Notes under the pieces: generated by a model
The model's database searches: none
What the model was told of the DNA's origin: nothing
What the model saw: the letters and a program-made list of their open reading frames with translations, nothing else
In this document: positions 21,201-36,200 of the stretch, one piece after another
How the letters are laid out: every line of letters starts with the position of its first letter
Position numbering within the stretch: the stretch's first letter is position 1
Made by a program: the position numbers and the translations under genes
DNA from: Zygaena filipendulae
Taxonomy: Eukaryota > Arthropoda > Insecta > Lepidoptera > Zygaenidae
Length of the DNA stretch: 64,000 nt
Direction of reading: 5' to 3'
Assembly: GCA_907165275.2 (NCBI GenBank)
Contig: OU015673.1
Coordinates: 2,929,001 to 2,993,000, forward strand

Positions 21201-24200
21201 AGTTTTTTTACGCCAAACAATTAAATTTTTTTTTTTATAATTTTAGACCAAAATCGAAAACTGACCACTCTCCTTCAATACGACTCTCGGTAAATCTTAC
21301 ACCCTGTATACATAATATAAGTATATTCTCTTAATTTTAATTTGAAATATTCATTACAAGTTGGGGCGTTGTGGCGCCATATGCGTGCTGCGTACGCGCA
21401 GTCATGAGCATATTATAGAGTTCTCATGTTTGTTTGTTTATTGTTTTTGTGACCGAAACTGTTTTCTTTTTTTAATAGTTATTACTTGTCGGAAACTTTT
21501 ATGAGACGTAACTCGGTGACTGATGCGGTGGCTGCATATTATTTTTCATTTTATTGTTCTCAGTTGTAAATAAGACGCCTGTCATAATATACCTACCTAC
21601 ATATTTGTGGTTTATTACGTTGTATAGCAACATTTTGTTATGTATAATATTATGTGAAGTTAGACGTTCAGGTTCAAGGAATTTGTTTGGTCATGTATAA
21701 AAACAGTAGGTACCTACGTCGGGTTAGGTTTAAAAGCAAAGTCTAATAAACAAGACTGCGACGATATTTAAAAGGAAGTTCATTAACAAGTTTTAATAAA
21801 ATATAAATAACTTTGCGGAGGTTTAAAAAAAGTACCAGATACATATCGTGTTCTAGATCATGCTTAATGGCCTACGCGCCAGTTATTTCATATGGTCATT
21901 AAAAAAAAGAAATTTAGCAGTTCGGAGTAATAGAGCATAAGAAACCAATTTTGACGTTCGATGGTTTCGAAGCAGTTCCATAAAAAACTGTAAAACATAG
22001 CTGTGCAATAAGAAATAAAAACGCCATTTGGAAGGCAAACGCACTTCGTCAACCAGCTGTTTATAGAACTGGCCGTTTTGTCTTGATCCCTGGTATCTCA
22101 CTCGCCATGGAGTTGGTAGGTCCGCGGTATGGTGGCGATAGGTTATTTCTGGACACAACGCACTGCGCACTGCAGTTAGTATGGGAATGATGACTTCCCT
22201 ACAGGGACACGGTGCGTTTCCACCGCGTGACGTCACATCCTATACAGCCATCGTATTTTCGATCCGGGAGAAACACACTTTTGTCGTCTAATTAAAAGTG
22301 TTAATAGAATTTGCCTCTAATGAGATGTGTTCTTGAGATGTTTTTTTTTTCTTCATAAGTACTGTTTGTTGTAAGTACTGTTTTTAAAATAAAAGTGCTT
22401 AACCCTCCGACAACTATGAACTTAATCGCTTCTGTAATTAAGTTGTGTCTAAATCTTTTTTATGAGCTCTTTCGAGGTGGTCAAAATCTCCTAGCGTTAC
22501 AAACGGATTACTTTATATTACTAAAGTACCTATATGGAAAGTTGTAACAACTCTGTATAAAACGTCGAAGGACCTATCTCTAGATATGGAAGTAAATAAA
22601 GAACAATCCCTGTAACCGTGACTGATTTATGTTACAAATAACACTAATAGAAAATACTATAGAAATAATGATAAAAAACCAATGTCACAATCTGGAAGTT
22701 CACTGACTTCACACTTCGCTATAGTAGCTTGTAGTAAACAATAAACATATTATATTTATCTAGAGTACTGACGAGTAATTTATTTGTACTTATAATACCA
22801 GATGCAAACGTTTGCCAGAAAGCGAGTACAAATCGATTAATAGTATCTTACCGTATAAGTATATGTACCTTATAAGTTTTATTTATTAATTTCTTTACAA
22901 TATTTTTTAATTCCTTCCAAACCTCATAATATCTGTGAGCAAAATGACTTTGTCTTACGGTGCGGAGTGTACAGACCGGGGGCCGTATTTTTGAATCGCT
23001 TGAATACTTTCGCTACACACGGAATAGCGAATTCTCATACGAATCCTCATACATTTTTTAAGCATTCACACGTGAATCTTGCAATTCCGTGTGCAAAAAG
23101 TAATTCGAGCGATTCAAAAATACGGCCCCAAAGATGTTGCGAATATTCGCATTCGCAATTTCGCATCCGCAAATGCGGAGCTTCCGCATAGATTTAGACA
23201 TCCGCATCGGCATTAATCAATGCGGATGTTTATGCGGATGCGAATGTAATACAAGTGGCGATAAGAAAGAAATTGGGCCGGGCCAACAATTGAAAATTAG
23301 TAAGTGAAATAAAAAAAAGAGGAGCATTAATTTTAATTAATAAATTTTTTAATAATTATCATTATTTGAATTATTTATTATATTTTTATATAAGATCTTA
23401 AACATCCGCATCCGCGGATGTGAGCCTTCAAAAAAACGCAACCGCATTCACATCCGCGGATGTGTAAAAATCGGTAACCGCAATATCCCTGGTACAGACA
23501 CATGACGTAAATATAGGGGTTCCTTATAGCCATTTAGGCCAACTATGGAACCCTAAAAACCAAACAACGACGTCAACGTGCGTGTCATACTCACGATCCG
23601 TAACGGTTGCTATCCTCTAGTTAGTATTTAAATTAGTGCTAAATTATGTATGTACCTACCTAGTTAGCCTACAACATGACCTAAATACCTCTCTTGGTGG
23701 CAATAAGCGGGCTCGTGCTCGAAAATAATAATTTATTTACAACGAACATTCACACTGAAAAGAATTATAGGTAGGTATAATAGCTTGTCTAAAATGCCGC
23801 GCCCCTCCATTGGGTATACGCACACGCACAAGCGTTAAAATATCGATACGACATATAAATCTGGTCTGTCTATTCATCACAACAAGTCCGCAATACTGTC
23901 GCCGCACTCACACTATTAAAGAGATATTATCATTACACGATCTCGCACATCTAAAACTGCTAATTAAGTAGTGGGGCATGTCATTTTAGTTTAGACAAGT
24001 TGTAGTAGTAGTTTCTAGTGAATAGCCTGTTTTATAGCTAGGTATTTATGACTGCTGTGTGAATTTAATGGTGAACTTTAGAATTCTTTACCTTTGATAA
24101 AGATTTTTAATGCTTAAGTGCTTATTGCTAGGACACAAAGCTGTTTATAAAAAATTGAATCGAAAAGAACTAGATATGGGTCTAGATCCCTTAGCCTTAA

Positions 24201-27200
24201 TTGATCAAATAAATGAAAAAAAAATAACTAAAGATTCTTCACAGATTTTAATTTTGTAGGCCTTTTCTTTTTATATATTTCTATTTTTAGATGTTTTTGC
24301 GCCGCTGATCGTGTACGAGTATCTTGGGATATTTAGAATAATATTATACTATGTAAATTAATTTCGCCTATTGCATCCTTTATTGTCAACTAGCTGAAAT
24401 TAAAATATTCCCACGGGAACAATTACAAAAGTAACCTGAAAAAAAAACCTTTTTTTTAAAGCCGTCACAAAAATTTGTATAAGTACTGCACGTGCAAAGA
24501 CGTCCATTTTATTCTTTATGGAGAACATACAGTGTTAATGTCCATCGGTGGCTTTAGTCGCACGCACGTACACGCTGGTACTTCCTCATTCTTTCTGGAC
24601 TATTGCTGACGTTGGAATATTGTACCAAATACAGCAAATAATGCATGTAGTTATGCCTTTATTAAAACAATTCAATGCCGTCAAGTCAACAGGGACCTAT
24701 CCTACTAATATGGAGTAAATGTAGAAGTTAGTATGTTTGGATGTTTGTCACTCAATCACCAAAAAATGACTGAACGAAGCTGGATCCTGCTTTTTTAGCC
24801 ACGTCTCGCATTCTTATAACTAATTAATGCAAAAATTCATTCACTATAAGTTCGGTAAGTCTATGCTTATCACTCGCATGTGCAGATTTTATATTTTTTG
24901 TTTCACTTTGTCAGATTGGTGATTTTTCGAAAACAAAACATTAGGCACGCTTGCATCTGAGAGTTGGTGTAGGTATGTAACTATGTATTATAAGCATTGA
25001 TATTATTATAAGGACATTTTAAAAAAAGTTCCGTTAAAATAAATTTATGTCTGGGTTGGACTCGGTGGCACTATGGTGGTAATTTCCAAGCGTTACTGTG
25101 ATTATAAGAATGCGTGTGAGCCGTGGCCAATAGCCATGTAGTTGTGATTGCAACCAGATTAAAACATTAATCTTCGGCGAAGCACCTCCTTAAGTGTACT
25201 TAGTTATTTCCTATAACGAAGGCAAAGTTCCTATTTAGAGCAGTCTGTCAGGGTTATCTTTAATTTACGTTGTCTCTTTTATTTTTGAACCTTTTTCTTA
25301 TCTAATACTAACTATATTTAAATAGAACCTCCTCCTTTTCTGAAGTCTATTAAAAATTCGCTGCTGCGCGCTTCATTTATTTTTTATTTGTTTGTATTTC
25401 TGGAACTACTAAAACTATTCGAAAAATAATTTACTGATAGGAAGCTCAGGGGCAAACACTTTTTATCCCGGAAAAAGTTTTCAATGGAGTTCCGTAATTT
25501 GTGCAGACGGAATTGCTAGAAACATTTATTTGGTGTGTAAGTATACCTAGTTTAGTTGACTTGATGATTTATCTTGATAATAGTGACGAGTGACCTTGGG
25601 ATTAGAGATTGGGTAGATACTTTCATCTCGAAATTGGCGCGAGTAAAACCGCGGGCAGAATAGCTTTTATTGTAGATATAGTATAATATTTAATTTTTTT
25701 TTAAACTTGACAAAATTAGATCCAATCTTCCTATACTTACAATCTTAATTTACAACTTGATCATCTGAATCCAAGTGCTGTATGTATCAATATTGGCGCA
25801 GCTTGCACCAGTCTCAGCCGCTGAGTGACTTCCAACAACAGATGCGCAAAACAGTCGAGTGCAATAACATACCATTGAAACATGTAGGACTGTAGGTATG
25901 TAGTTATAATGTATCCGTTCGACGCTCGCCCTGTATATGTTAAAATACCTACTTGCTGTCCCGCGCGGTTTCACCCGCGTTGATTTCAGAGTTCCCGCGG
26001 GAATCCTGGATTACAATATAGCCTACGTTACTCAGGGATAATGTAGATTTCTAATGGTGAAAGAATTTTTGAATCGGTCCAGTAGTTTCTGAGTTAAATA
26101 GTAACAAACAAACAAAAAAAATCAAATGAAATCTCAAAATGGTTGGACCAATTTTGACGGGACTTTCACTGCTAATTAGCTGATGTTATAAGGAGTAAAT
26201 TAGACTACTTTGGGTTTCCTGCGGGAGTTCCGAATCTCACGCGGTGAAACCGCGGGGCACAGCTAGTTTACTTACAATAATATCATTGATATAATGGAAA
26301 TATTCTACTTGACGAAATGCACAAAAGACCTCAGTGTGTTTTGGGCGAACGATAGTGTCTTTTTGGAGCTGCGTCTTACTACATCAATAAAAGAGGTAAA
26401 ATCTAAATGTAGGGGTAATCTCAGGAACTACTGAATCGATCCTAATAATTATTTACTGATAGAAAGCTAAAGTATCTCTAAGTGATAGTATACTTTTAAG
26501 AGTTCCCGGAGGAGTCCCAAAATTCAAGCAGGGGAACATCATTACCTGATAAAGAACCGTTACCTTATTGTTCCTGTATAGTATAGTATAAGGACGGTAA
26601 TTTTTTTGATTTTTTTTTTTATATTTTTTTTTTTCGATAAATTGATATAGAAAAATCTTTGACATTGCTCTTGAAATAAAATATTGGAATGTTCGAAACT
26701 TCGAGCTATCGGCAGCTAAATTGTTTTGATTAACGCTTGTTGCGTCAGTCTTGCAATTAGCGGCCGCTGTGTTTTCAAACTCGCATGTAATTCCATTCAA
26801 TTCCTTGATAGATACGGTGTTCTTTATGTGTACGGTATTAGAGTAGCCATTGCTGGTTATAAGTTATGAGTCAGTTGATAAATCGTAACATTATTATACT
26901 TCGAGTATCTACCTAACTATTGCGCAAAGGATTGTGAAAGACAACGCGGTTGTTGTACAACGATAACCAACGGTGTATTGATAAACCCATAAATAAGTTC
27001 TCTCATGATCTATTGTATTATAATAATATATATAACTCACTCTACATAGTTTCCAAATTATGTATAACATTTGGTTCACGGTAGTTGTGCATGAATAATT
27101 CTAATCTAGGCGCACCGAAGTGTGCCAGCCAAGTTCGCAGAGCAAAATGTAACAAAACAGTCATGGGTTGCATGAAATATTTCGAATACAGTTGCTTTAT

Positions 27201-30200
27201 AGATTTATCTGTTTCGGTGATACTTAATGAATAATGCAACTCGGAAAATACCGATTTAAGTAGGTAATCTGAAAGTTAGTTTTGTCTTTCGGATGAAATC
27301 GGTATTTTCTTATTTTTAACTTTTTAGTGTACCGCATTTTTGTGTTTTGAAGTCTGTTTAATTATTTTTTTAAAATTTGTATTTTAATAAATGCTTTCAA
27401 TTTAACGCCAAGTCTATACTTTTATTATTATATGCATAACTATCTATATACAACAATAAAACCACAGACTTGGCGTGACATTGGAAAACGTATAGGTAAC
27501 TAACTATATAGATGAACATTTAACTAACATACCACTATTACCTAAACGAGTAAGGTACAAAATGGTAAGAAGTATTAAAATATACCATTTATGTACTTGT
27601 AAACGAGACCGTTACTTTGAGTGATTGCACTCGAGGAACATATAGAAGATAAATATGAGAGAATACACCATTTAATCTGTGTTGGTCAAACTGCAATTAG
27701 GTTGTTGGAAAATTAAGGCGCAAATTATCACGTGATTAAACGATTTCGGTATTGTAACATGTTAGTGGTAGTTTTGCAGACTTACAATTTTATATTCTTA
27801 CATTTAAACGAACCAACTCGCGTTACCAATTTTATCAGTAGTTTTCGGAGATTAAAAAACGCGAAATATCAAATCAATGTCCACGAAACGCTGTTTTTTT
27901 ATCTGTAACTCTCTTTTAGACGATTAAAAAAAAGGCTCTGTATTTGCCTTTGTATTTTCCAAACTTTACGTAACGCGATAGATTTTTATGATTATTATAC
28001 TTTTGTGATACAAGAATTATACTTACACACTAAATATTTTGTCACTTTTTTTTTCTGTGATGGCGAATAAAGATATGTCTATGTCTATATATCTGGCACA
28101 TGTTCCAGTGCTCCAAAGATGTAGGTAGGTAGCTGTACGTAATCTGGCCGTGAGATATCAACAAACGCTCAATAGAAACGCACGTGCGCATGCGACCGAT
28201 AAACTCGGTCACACAGATCCACTAACAATGGAAACTATGATAACATAACCGCTGTTCCGTACTATTATGTATGCACTGACTGATCTAGTGTATTAATTAT
28301 GACACAGTAACTCGTTATTAAACTCATGTACCTATACCGGTTAGGAATTGCGATATTAGTTCAAATGTAATAAATTATTTTAATTTACCATGTTCTTTCA
28401 TTATGTTCTTTCGATGCTAATTCTAAATTACTCGTCTATTTTTTATGAAGCATAAACCTACTTAAAAAATAGGTTTCACTATACGTTAATAGTGTAGTAG
28501 ACAAGTGATTTGTAAATAAAAAAAAATAGTAAAGATGGTTTTTTTTTTCCCTGTTCAAATATTTTTACAACCAAAAAAGAGGGTTAAAAAAAATACTTTA
28601 CTAACTATTGTTACTAACACAATATTGATGGATTCTGTCGGAAATAACTCAATTGATTAATAAAAAAAAAATTGTGTATACAAATGTCGCCGTCTGTACC
28701 TACGTCTGTAGTCTCGGAGAAATATTGGCGAAGGCGTGCCGTCCATTAGTTAATTGATTCAGCGTCTACTTTGGCGATGGTAAAAAAAACGTGAAACTGT
28801 AAATTATGCCGCGTGAAATAAGAATTTAGCGCGGTTTAATAGTGATTCAATGTCGGTCGGAAAACGAGGGAACTCTCACGCGATCCTCTGGCACCTTGAC
28901 GTGTTTATGGTATTTCCAGGAGCAACTTATATTGGCTTTGGCCCATTACGAGTTTTGCGTCTCTCTATATAAATAGGCAGCCATACTCTATCCTTACTAA
29001 AAATTAATTATTATAAATGTGACAGCGAGTTTGTTTGCTACGCTATAACGGCTGAACCGATCATCATGAAATTGAAGTTTCATTTGGCTTTTTCAACGAA
29101 TTAATTAGGTATCTTTAATGTACATAATACCTACTTATATAAAAATAATGTCTTTCTTGTTTTTTTTTTGTTTGGTTACCTACAATGACATATTATGTTC
29201 CGTGTGTGACGAAACTTGGTAGCATAATATTGTGCTTACTCCGGAGAAGGTTTTGGCATACCTACCTACTCACAAATCACACACCTGTTTGCCTGACGCG
29301 GGCATCCAACCCGCAACACCAGCTGGCGTAGTACGCAAGTTCGCTAACCACTAGTGAATAGACAAACTCTCCGGTACTATGGCGTTTTTAAAAAAAAACA
29401 CTCGGTACATAATGAGCAGTAGAAATATGTAAACACTTTTGACAATCATTGAATCTTATTGCAATAGTAGTAAACTTCAAAGTCTACTTACTTTACTCAT
29501 TTCGCCAACAAACGGAAATGGGTGCGGTTCGTTTTTACGCTTTAGTTTCGAACCGTTTCCTGATAACGAAGCGAAGCTAAGTTCCTTCAACGTGACATTG
29601 TGACACGTGCTTATTAATATTCATGTTATTATTTAATAACGCCCAATCCACAGTCCACACTGGTGTATAGGAATTACGTAGGCCGGTGGACGGTACATAA
29701 TCTTATGCAAATCAAAACCCGTTTGAGGAAGACGTTCCAAATTCGATTGATGTGATCGCCGTACATTTTGATGAATGTTAGCGAAATGAAATACCCAACG
29801 TTTAGGTACTTGTATAAAGTCATTTAAATTACAATAACTGATAATAAATAACTAATTAAAATGTCTAGTAATGGCGCTAGTAATTCATTTACATTAGTAA
29901 ATGAATTACTAGCGCCAATCTTTAAAAAAACTACATAGTTCTCTGTGTATCTTTGGTATTTAGTATAGAACATTAGTAAATACTATTTTTAAAGAAACTA
30001 AAAATGGATGTTTTTACATTATAAAATGTCCGGATTTCGTATGCCACTTAAGCGATTGTAGAACGTTTCGCCCGCTACGAGTATTCTGTATTCTGTAGTA
30101 GAGTAGTAGTATTCTGGAAAGATCAACCAAGAGTGTCGCGCTGGTCACTTGCGCAGGCGCAACGGAAAAACAACTTCGAGATACCAGCTGTTCCCACGGT

Positions 30201-33200
30201 AATTTCGGAATTCTCGCAGGAATTCCGGATTACAATATAACTCGGGACTTACTCAGGGATAATGTAGCTTGTAATGGTGTTCAGATTTTTTGAAATTAGT
30301 TTTTGAGTTAATTCGTAACAAACAAACAAGAAATCAAATCTTCTCTGTAATATTAGTAAGAGTCTAACGTCTATGACTTAGGTATAGAATATACTTACTG
30401 AACCTTAACAATTTTAGTTCTCATATTTCTTTTATTAGACTAACAACCTGCTTTTTACTTTCATGATACCTTTCTCACCATCGAAACTTAAAGAAATCGA
30501 GCCGTTAAAGTTTAGTTTCGTACGATCGGAATACGTATGCTGGCCGATCGCCAGAATAGTTTGCAAATTACGGCTTTGATAAGAGTAAACAAAGCTTCGC
30601 TTCATTGTTAACGTTCGTTGACTTCGATAGCGAACATGTGTAATTTTTTTAGTATGAAACCATTGCAGTGTGTATTTCTTATGTTTGTTTACATCTTATC
30701 TTGTGCATTAAGCAGACTTTCGTGACTCGAAGACTCAAGTGCATAGGTATAGTGGGTAGTAAGCACTGAGCATATTGGTAGTAAGTCTTAAAAAAATATT
30801 ATGAATCATGGTGACATATTTTTTGTTTTGGAAATAAATAGTCACAACTCACAATTCGCAAATATTTAAAGGTATCTTACCTAAATCACTAGCGCTACGT
30901 CATGTAGTTTGATTGTAGAGAAAAATGAATAAGGTGAGGCGAGGAAGGTTGGGAAGCGAACTTTCAATAATTTGTATGTATAGTTATTGTACGTGTGTTA
31001 TGATTTTTGTGTTGTGTCAAATAAAGCTTTTTCAATTTCAATAAATTACTTAGGTGTCTTACATGTACAGGTCAATCACTCATTGATTCATAATGTTTAT
31101 AGTTACGTCTATTTAAACGAAAGTGTAAACATACGCCTACGTACAAACAAAAGGTCGGGTTCGACTGACAGTGAGTTAATTTGTTGTTATTAAATCTTGA
31201 TAAGATGTTAACAAACTGATCCTGATTCCTAACGCTTTATGCTCCTGTTCTTTAATTCATTTTTTAAGACGTAGTACTTAAATGCAATGGGTACAGTGAA
31301 CTATGAAGACTTACCCGCCTGACTGAAGTTGACGACCTGCATCAGCCAGATAATGGCCGTCAAATTAATTTACGGACATAAAGAAATGAGATACTTAGGA
31401 GACCAGGGAAAGAGAGAGAGTTAATATAATGCGTGAGTATGGAAAATCCATACATCTGCCACTATTTGGTCATAATAATCGTTAATCTAATATGACCATA
31501 ACGATCGATTTAAGACATTGCCTCGAATATTAAAATCTACACAGAAAATTTGAAACATTTTCAATATATTATTATAAGATAATCCTGAAATATATTCAAA
31601 GGAGCATACAATTTGGCTAGTTTTCACATTCAATTATCTTTAGCTATTCAAATTATGTATCTTCTTTCTAGTATTATGAGCAAGTTACTGTTTTTATACT
31701 GTAAGTTGAATAGATAATATATTTGGTTTGCTGGTAAAAACAAGCCAATATCAAAAATATTTAAATACTATAGTTTTTAGCCAAATATAAGATAACTTGT
31801 GTGTGAAAACTAGCTAAGTTGTATGCTGCTTTGAATATATTTCAGGATTATCTACATAATTTGGCACTTATTTAGATATAAATTCTTCTGTCGGCGAAGT
31901 CGACAACTAAGCATAAGCTTAATAATGAACTTGGCTTCCACTTTCACATTTATGTTTTTGATGGGATTAGCTGTTCTAGCCATCTTTTTCACCCGACCTT
32001 GAGTTGTATCCGAAACTTGATTTGGGTTGAAAACTAAAAAGTATTCACATAATAAATTTTAATAAAGTAGGTACATTAATAGCTTTCTATCAGTAAACGA
32101 ATGATGAGAATCGGTTCAGTAGATCCCGAGATTACAAACATATATTTTATGATAGAAATATAGATTACTAGCTGTCCCTCGCCGTTTTACCCGCGGTAAT
32201 TTTGAAGGTCTCGCGGGAATTCTATATAAACCTTCTTCATGAATCACTCTATTTCTTGGTGAGTAGTTAGTAGTTTTTGAGTTTATCGCGAACAAACAGC
32301 AGAAGCGACTTCATTTTATGCTATGTAATATAAATACCATAATATACATAATATATATGTAATACAGCTAAAATAAACAATGCTATTACTTAATCGCACT
32401 TTCTAATCAAATAAAAATGTTCTTCGTGATTTAGAAATTCCGATCATCAGATTTTTTTATGTAACGCCTTTGCATGACTGTGAAAGATTAATTAATGTTA
32501 AATATATATTTACATATCTTTATGTATTATACATAATGTAACCTCAGCACGATATGCATATGCACGAGTAGGTGCCTAAGACCATTCATTCTCGAACGGA
32601 TATTTTAATTTTTAAACCGATTTTTTTATAATATTCGAGGCCTGCACACCGACCTCCAACGAGCAAAAGCTAAGCTCACAATTTATTATAATATACTAGC
32701 TGTCCCGCGCGGTTTCACCCGCGATAATTTCGGAGTTCCCGCGGAATTGTTTCACACAAACTTTGCAACCCCTTTTCACCCCTTTAGGGGTAGAATTTTC
32801 AAATATCCTTTCTTATCGGATACCTACGTCAAACAAAGAACACACCCTCCAAGTTTCAGGTCTTTACGATCAGCGGTTTAGGCTGTGCGTTGATCCATCA
32901 GTCATTCAGGACAAAGCATTTTATATATGTATAGATGAAATTTTTACATTCATGGAATACTATCTATATATGTATAGTAAATCTCATACTAATAGGTTAA
33001 CAAGCCAAAACTTAACAACTTTCAAATTTACTTAATAGCTTTATTTGTTCTGCAGTGTGCCCTGTGCAGGTATATTTGGATTTGTTACGAGTGCACATAA
33101 ACTCAACTTTATTTACATCAAGTTTACCATTGCATTTGACCTCTCGTGAATACGAAAGAGTTCTATGAATTCCCATAACAATACCTTTTCCGTTGTGTGG

Positions 33201-36200
33201 CAATAATGCATTAGCGTCCAGAGTGTTCGCCATTAACTTTTAATGTTCACAAAACGTTTTTCAACCGGCCTCTAAGTTACACGATAGTCGATAGACAAAA
33301 TGGAGCGCGTCCGAGACAATATTCTAATTTTAAAAACGTCAGTCTGTCAGAGTGGAATAAAGGCGAAGGTTCTAAATTTAAATGCGCGTACTGCGTCTGG
33401 GCATGTTGTGTTGCCGTTGCCAAATGCAACACAATAAGTGCACGAACGTTAACGGCGTGGTTAGTTCATTAAAGTTGTAATTGCTGCTATTTAAAACTAA
33501 ATCACTGACTCAACGTTTAATAATAAAATGAATGTTTTTTTTTTTAATGAAAAAGCGGGAACTTGGAAATTACGCGGGGAACCGCTAGTGGTTAATAAAA
33601 CCTTATCATAATGGAGATGTTATATAACTATACGATCTCCTACGGTTTCTTTCGCGTTAATTTTAGAGGTGCCTTGACAATTCCGAGATAAAAAGTACCT
33701 ACCTACCTAGTTTGAGTTTATCCGTTACAAACAAACAAACAAACATACAAATAATCAAATCTTTTCTCTGTATAATATTAGTATCAATAGACAACACAAA
33801 TTTGATTTTTCTATTTCCTTAATACGTTTTTCTTTTTCTAATTCCATAATATTATCTTTACCTGCGTTTCTTTTTATCCTGACAGTCGTGGCTTACCACA
33901 ATATCTGCCTAGGATAACACCTACAAACCGCTTTTTTTTTCTTTACACCGTAGTTCTCTACGGTCCACACAAAAAAGAGCAGATGCACCGGTACTCATAT
34001 TACAACATCCTTGTTAAAAGGTTTTTATGTCGATATTATTTCTGCGTCTTCGTACATTAGAAGTGGCACCTGACATCTTTTAAACAAACCTAATGAAGAT
34101 AAATAAATATATCAAATAGTTTTGCATCTATCTGTACCTTTTGTCTATAAAGAGACGACTAGACATTATACTGGGTAAGCAATGATTCACTCATAATATT
34201 TTTCATATTCTAGCAAACTTGTTATCGTCTTGCCATACAGGTTGTTTTTTTTCTACATTGGTAAACTTCACAATGACATTTATATATGGTATTATGCTAA
34301 TAACACAAGGTCATATTCAATTGTTTATAAAAACCCATTGACAAGATTTAACTTTCAATGCCGCGGGTTTCAACTCCCTTACACTGTATGATAATTATTA
34401 TGGTTAATCTTCAGAAATGGCCATATATTTACTTTGAATTTCTTAACTAAAGTTGTATTTAAAATTGATGTTGATCTCAATCTGTGGATACATCCAACTA
34501 ATTCACAGTTTTATACGAGACTAGGGCAAGGGAAGTTCCAATTCACCGCAATATGATAATAGCTGGTGCTTCCTTTACAAATATCTTGACAGTGCGCACG
34601 CTTTGCGGCCATTCTACGGATTATGCTGGTACTACTAGCGAATTGGGGGCACACTTCCATCGGTTGTAATTTGAGAAATAATACCATAGGGTGACCATAC
34701 TACTTATATTAAACTTTGGACACTAAGAATAGACTACTTAGACCACCAAAATTAAAACCGATGTATATTAATCGGATTGGTATGGAACATTCCTGGAGAT
34801 AAACATTTTTAAATATTAATCTCAACAAGTATTATAACGCGAATGTGAGTTTGTTGTTCGTGTATCACGCTTTCACGCCATAACTACACAACCAGTAATC
34901 ATGTACGTTGTCATTTTGTAATAAAGAAAAAATGCCATATCTTTTGTGTTACAGGTATTATAGTTTCCATTGGATGTTATTAAGTTCAATTTTTGACTAG
35001 AAAGGTGTTTAGCCAAGTCATAGCCACACAACAAATGACAGGCACTATACGAAAATTTCCCCGCGGGAACATATCACACGCGGTCGCCCAGCGGAGCTAA
35101 GATGCGCATTGTGTTAATATCTTACTCAAACCTTTGTGGTTTTACGGATGATAATATGAAAGTTACAGAAAACCAAGTACCGTTTGGAAACTTGATCAGA
35201 CATTTTCTAATTTTTAAAAGATTACCAATATTAGCGTCATCAAGTAGTTTAAATAGTATAGATTAATAAACCAGCAGATGTGTGGAAATTGCGTCGCCGA
35301 TATCGATTGCGAAGTCGGAGGTGTAAAAATGAAAAGAATGCACCTTTCACATACTCAAATATTTGCGTTATGTTGACCAATAGTATACCTACTATAGTTA
35401 ATTAAAAAGATGTGATCGTATTACGCGATTATAGATGAACTAGCTGTGCCCCGCGGTTTCACCCGCGGTAATTTCGGAGTTCCCGCGGGAATTCCGGGAT
35501 AAGAAGTACCCTATGTCCTTCTCTGTACCCCTAACAACATGCATGCTAAATCAATTATCCAAATCCGTTCAGCTGTTATTGCGTGATTGAGTAACAAACA
35601 TCCAAACATCTACACCTTACATTTATAATATTAGTAGGATTATATAATGTAGGTTGTATTTTATAACATGTGCTTGAAAATTTGCCGCGAAAAGGCAGTA
35701 ATTTCCACATTAGTGCCATGAGTTTTTTTGTTTTTTTTTTTTTTATTTGAGTCCTATCCTTAATACGTTTGTTCAACATTTTACTGTATTGTAATAGTAC
35801 ATTGTTATCCTAGGGGTGAAAGTAACTTACTTAGCCCCGAGACGGGGTTTGGCGCCCGAGCGTAGCGAGGGCGCCTATAGATCGAGGGACTAAATAAGTC
35901 TTTCTCCCGAGGATAACACTGTGCTTTTCATTACGAATACAAGGAAAGTCAAAATAAAAATAGGAATTAGCTAAAGAAAAAATGAGTGAAGATCGGATAG
36001 TCGCTTGACACTTTCCCACCTATTTCTTTTTCTTTGGCCGGCTAGCTATTCAGCCAGTATTTTTTATTTACATTGTGGCGACCTAAAAAAAATATTATCT
36101 TTAATTATTAAGTATTAATTAAAGAAAATAAAAAAAATATAAATAGGAATTAGCTTAAGAAAAAGTGAGTGAATTTTATTTTAATTAATACCTACTTCAA

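Noticed and set aside
21883..22236. 117-codon minus-strand open frame in intron 1
   Set aside because: No domain, splice or codon-use support; surrounded by repeats. It could be a transposon relic, but I cannot show it.
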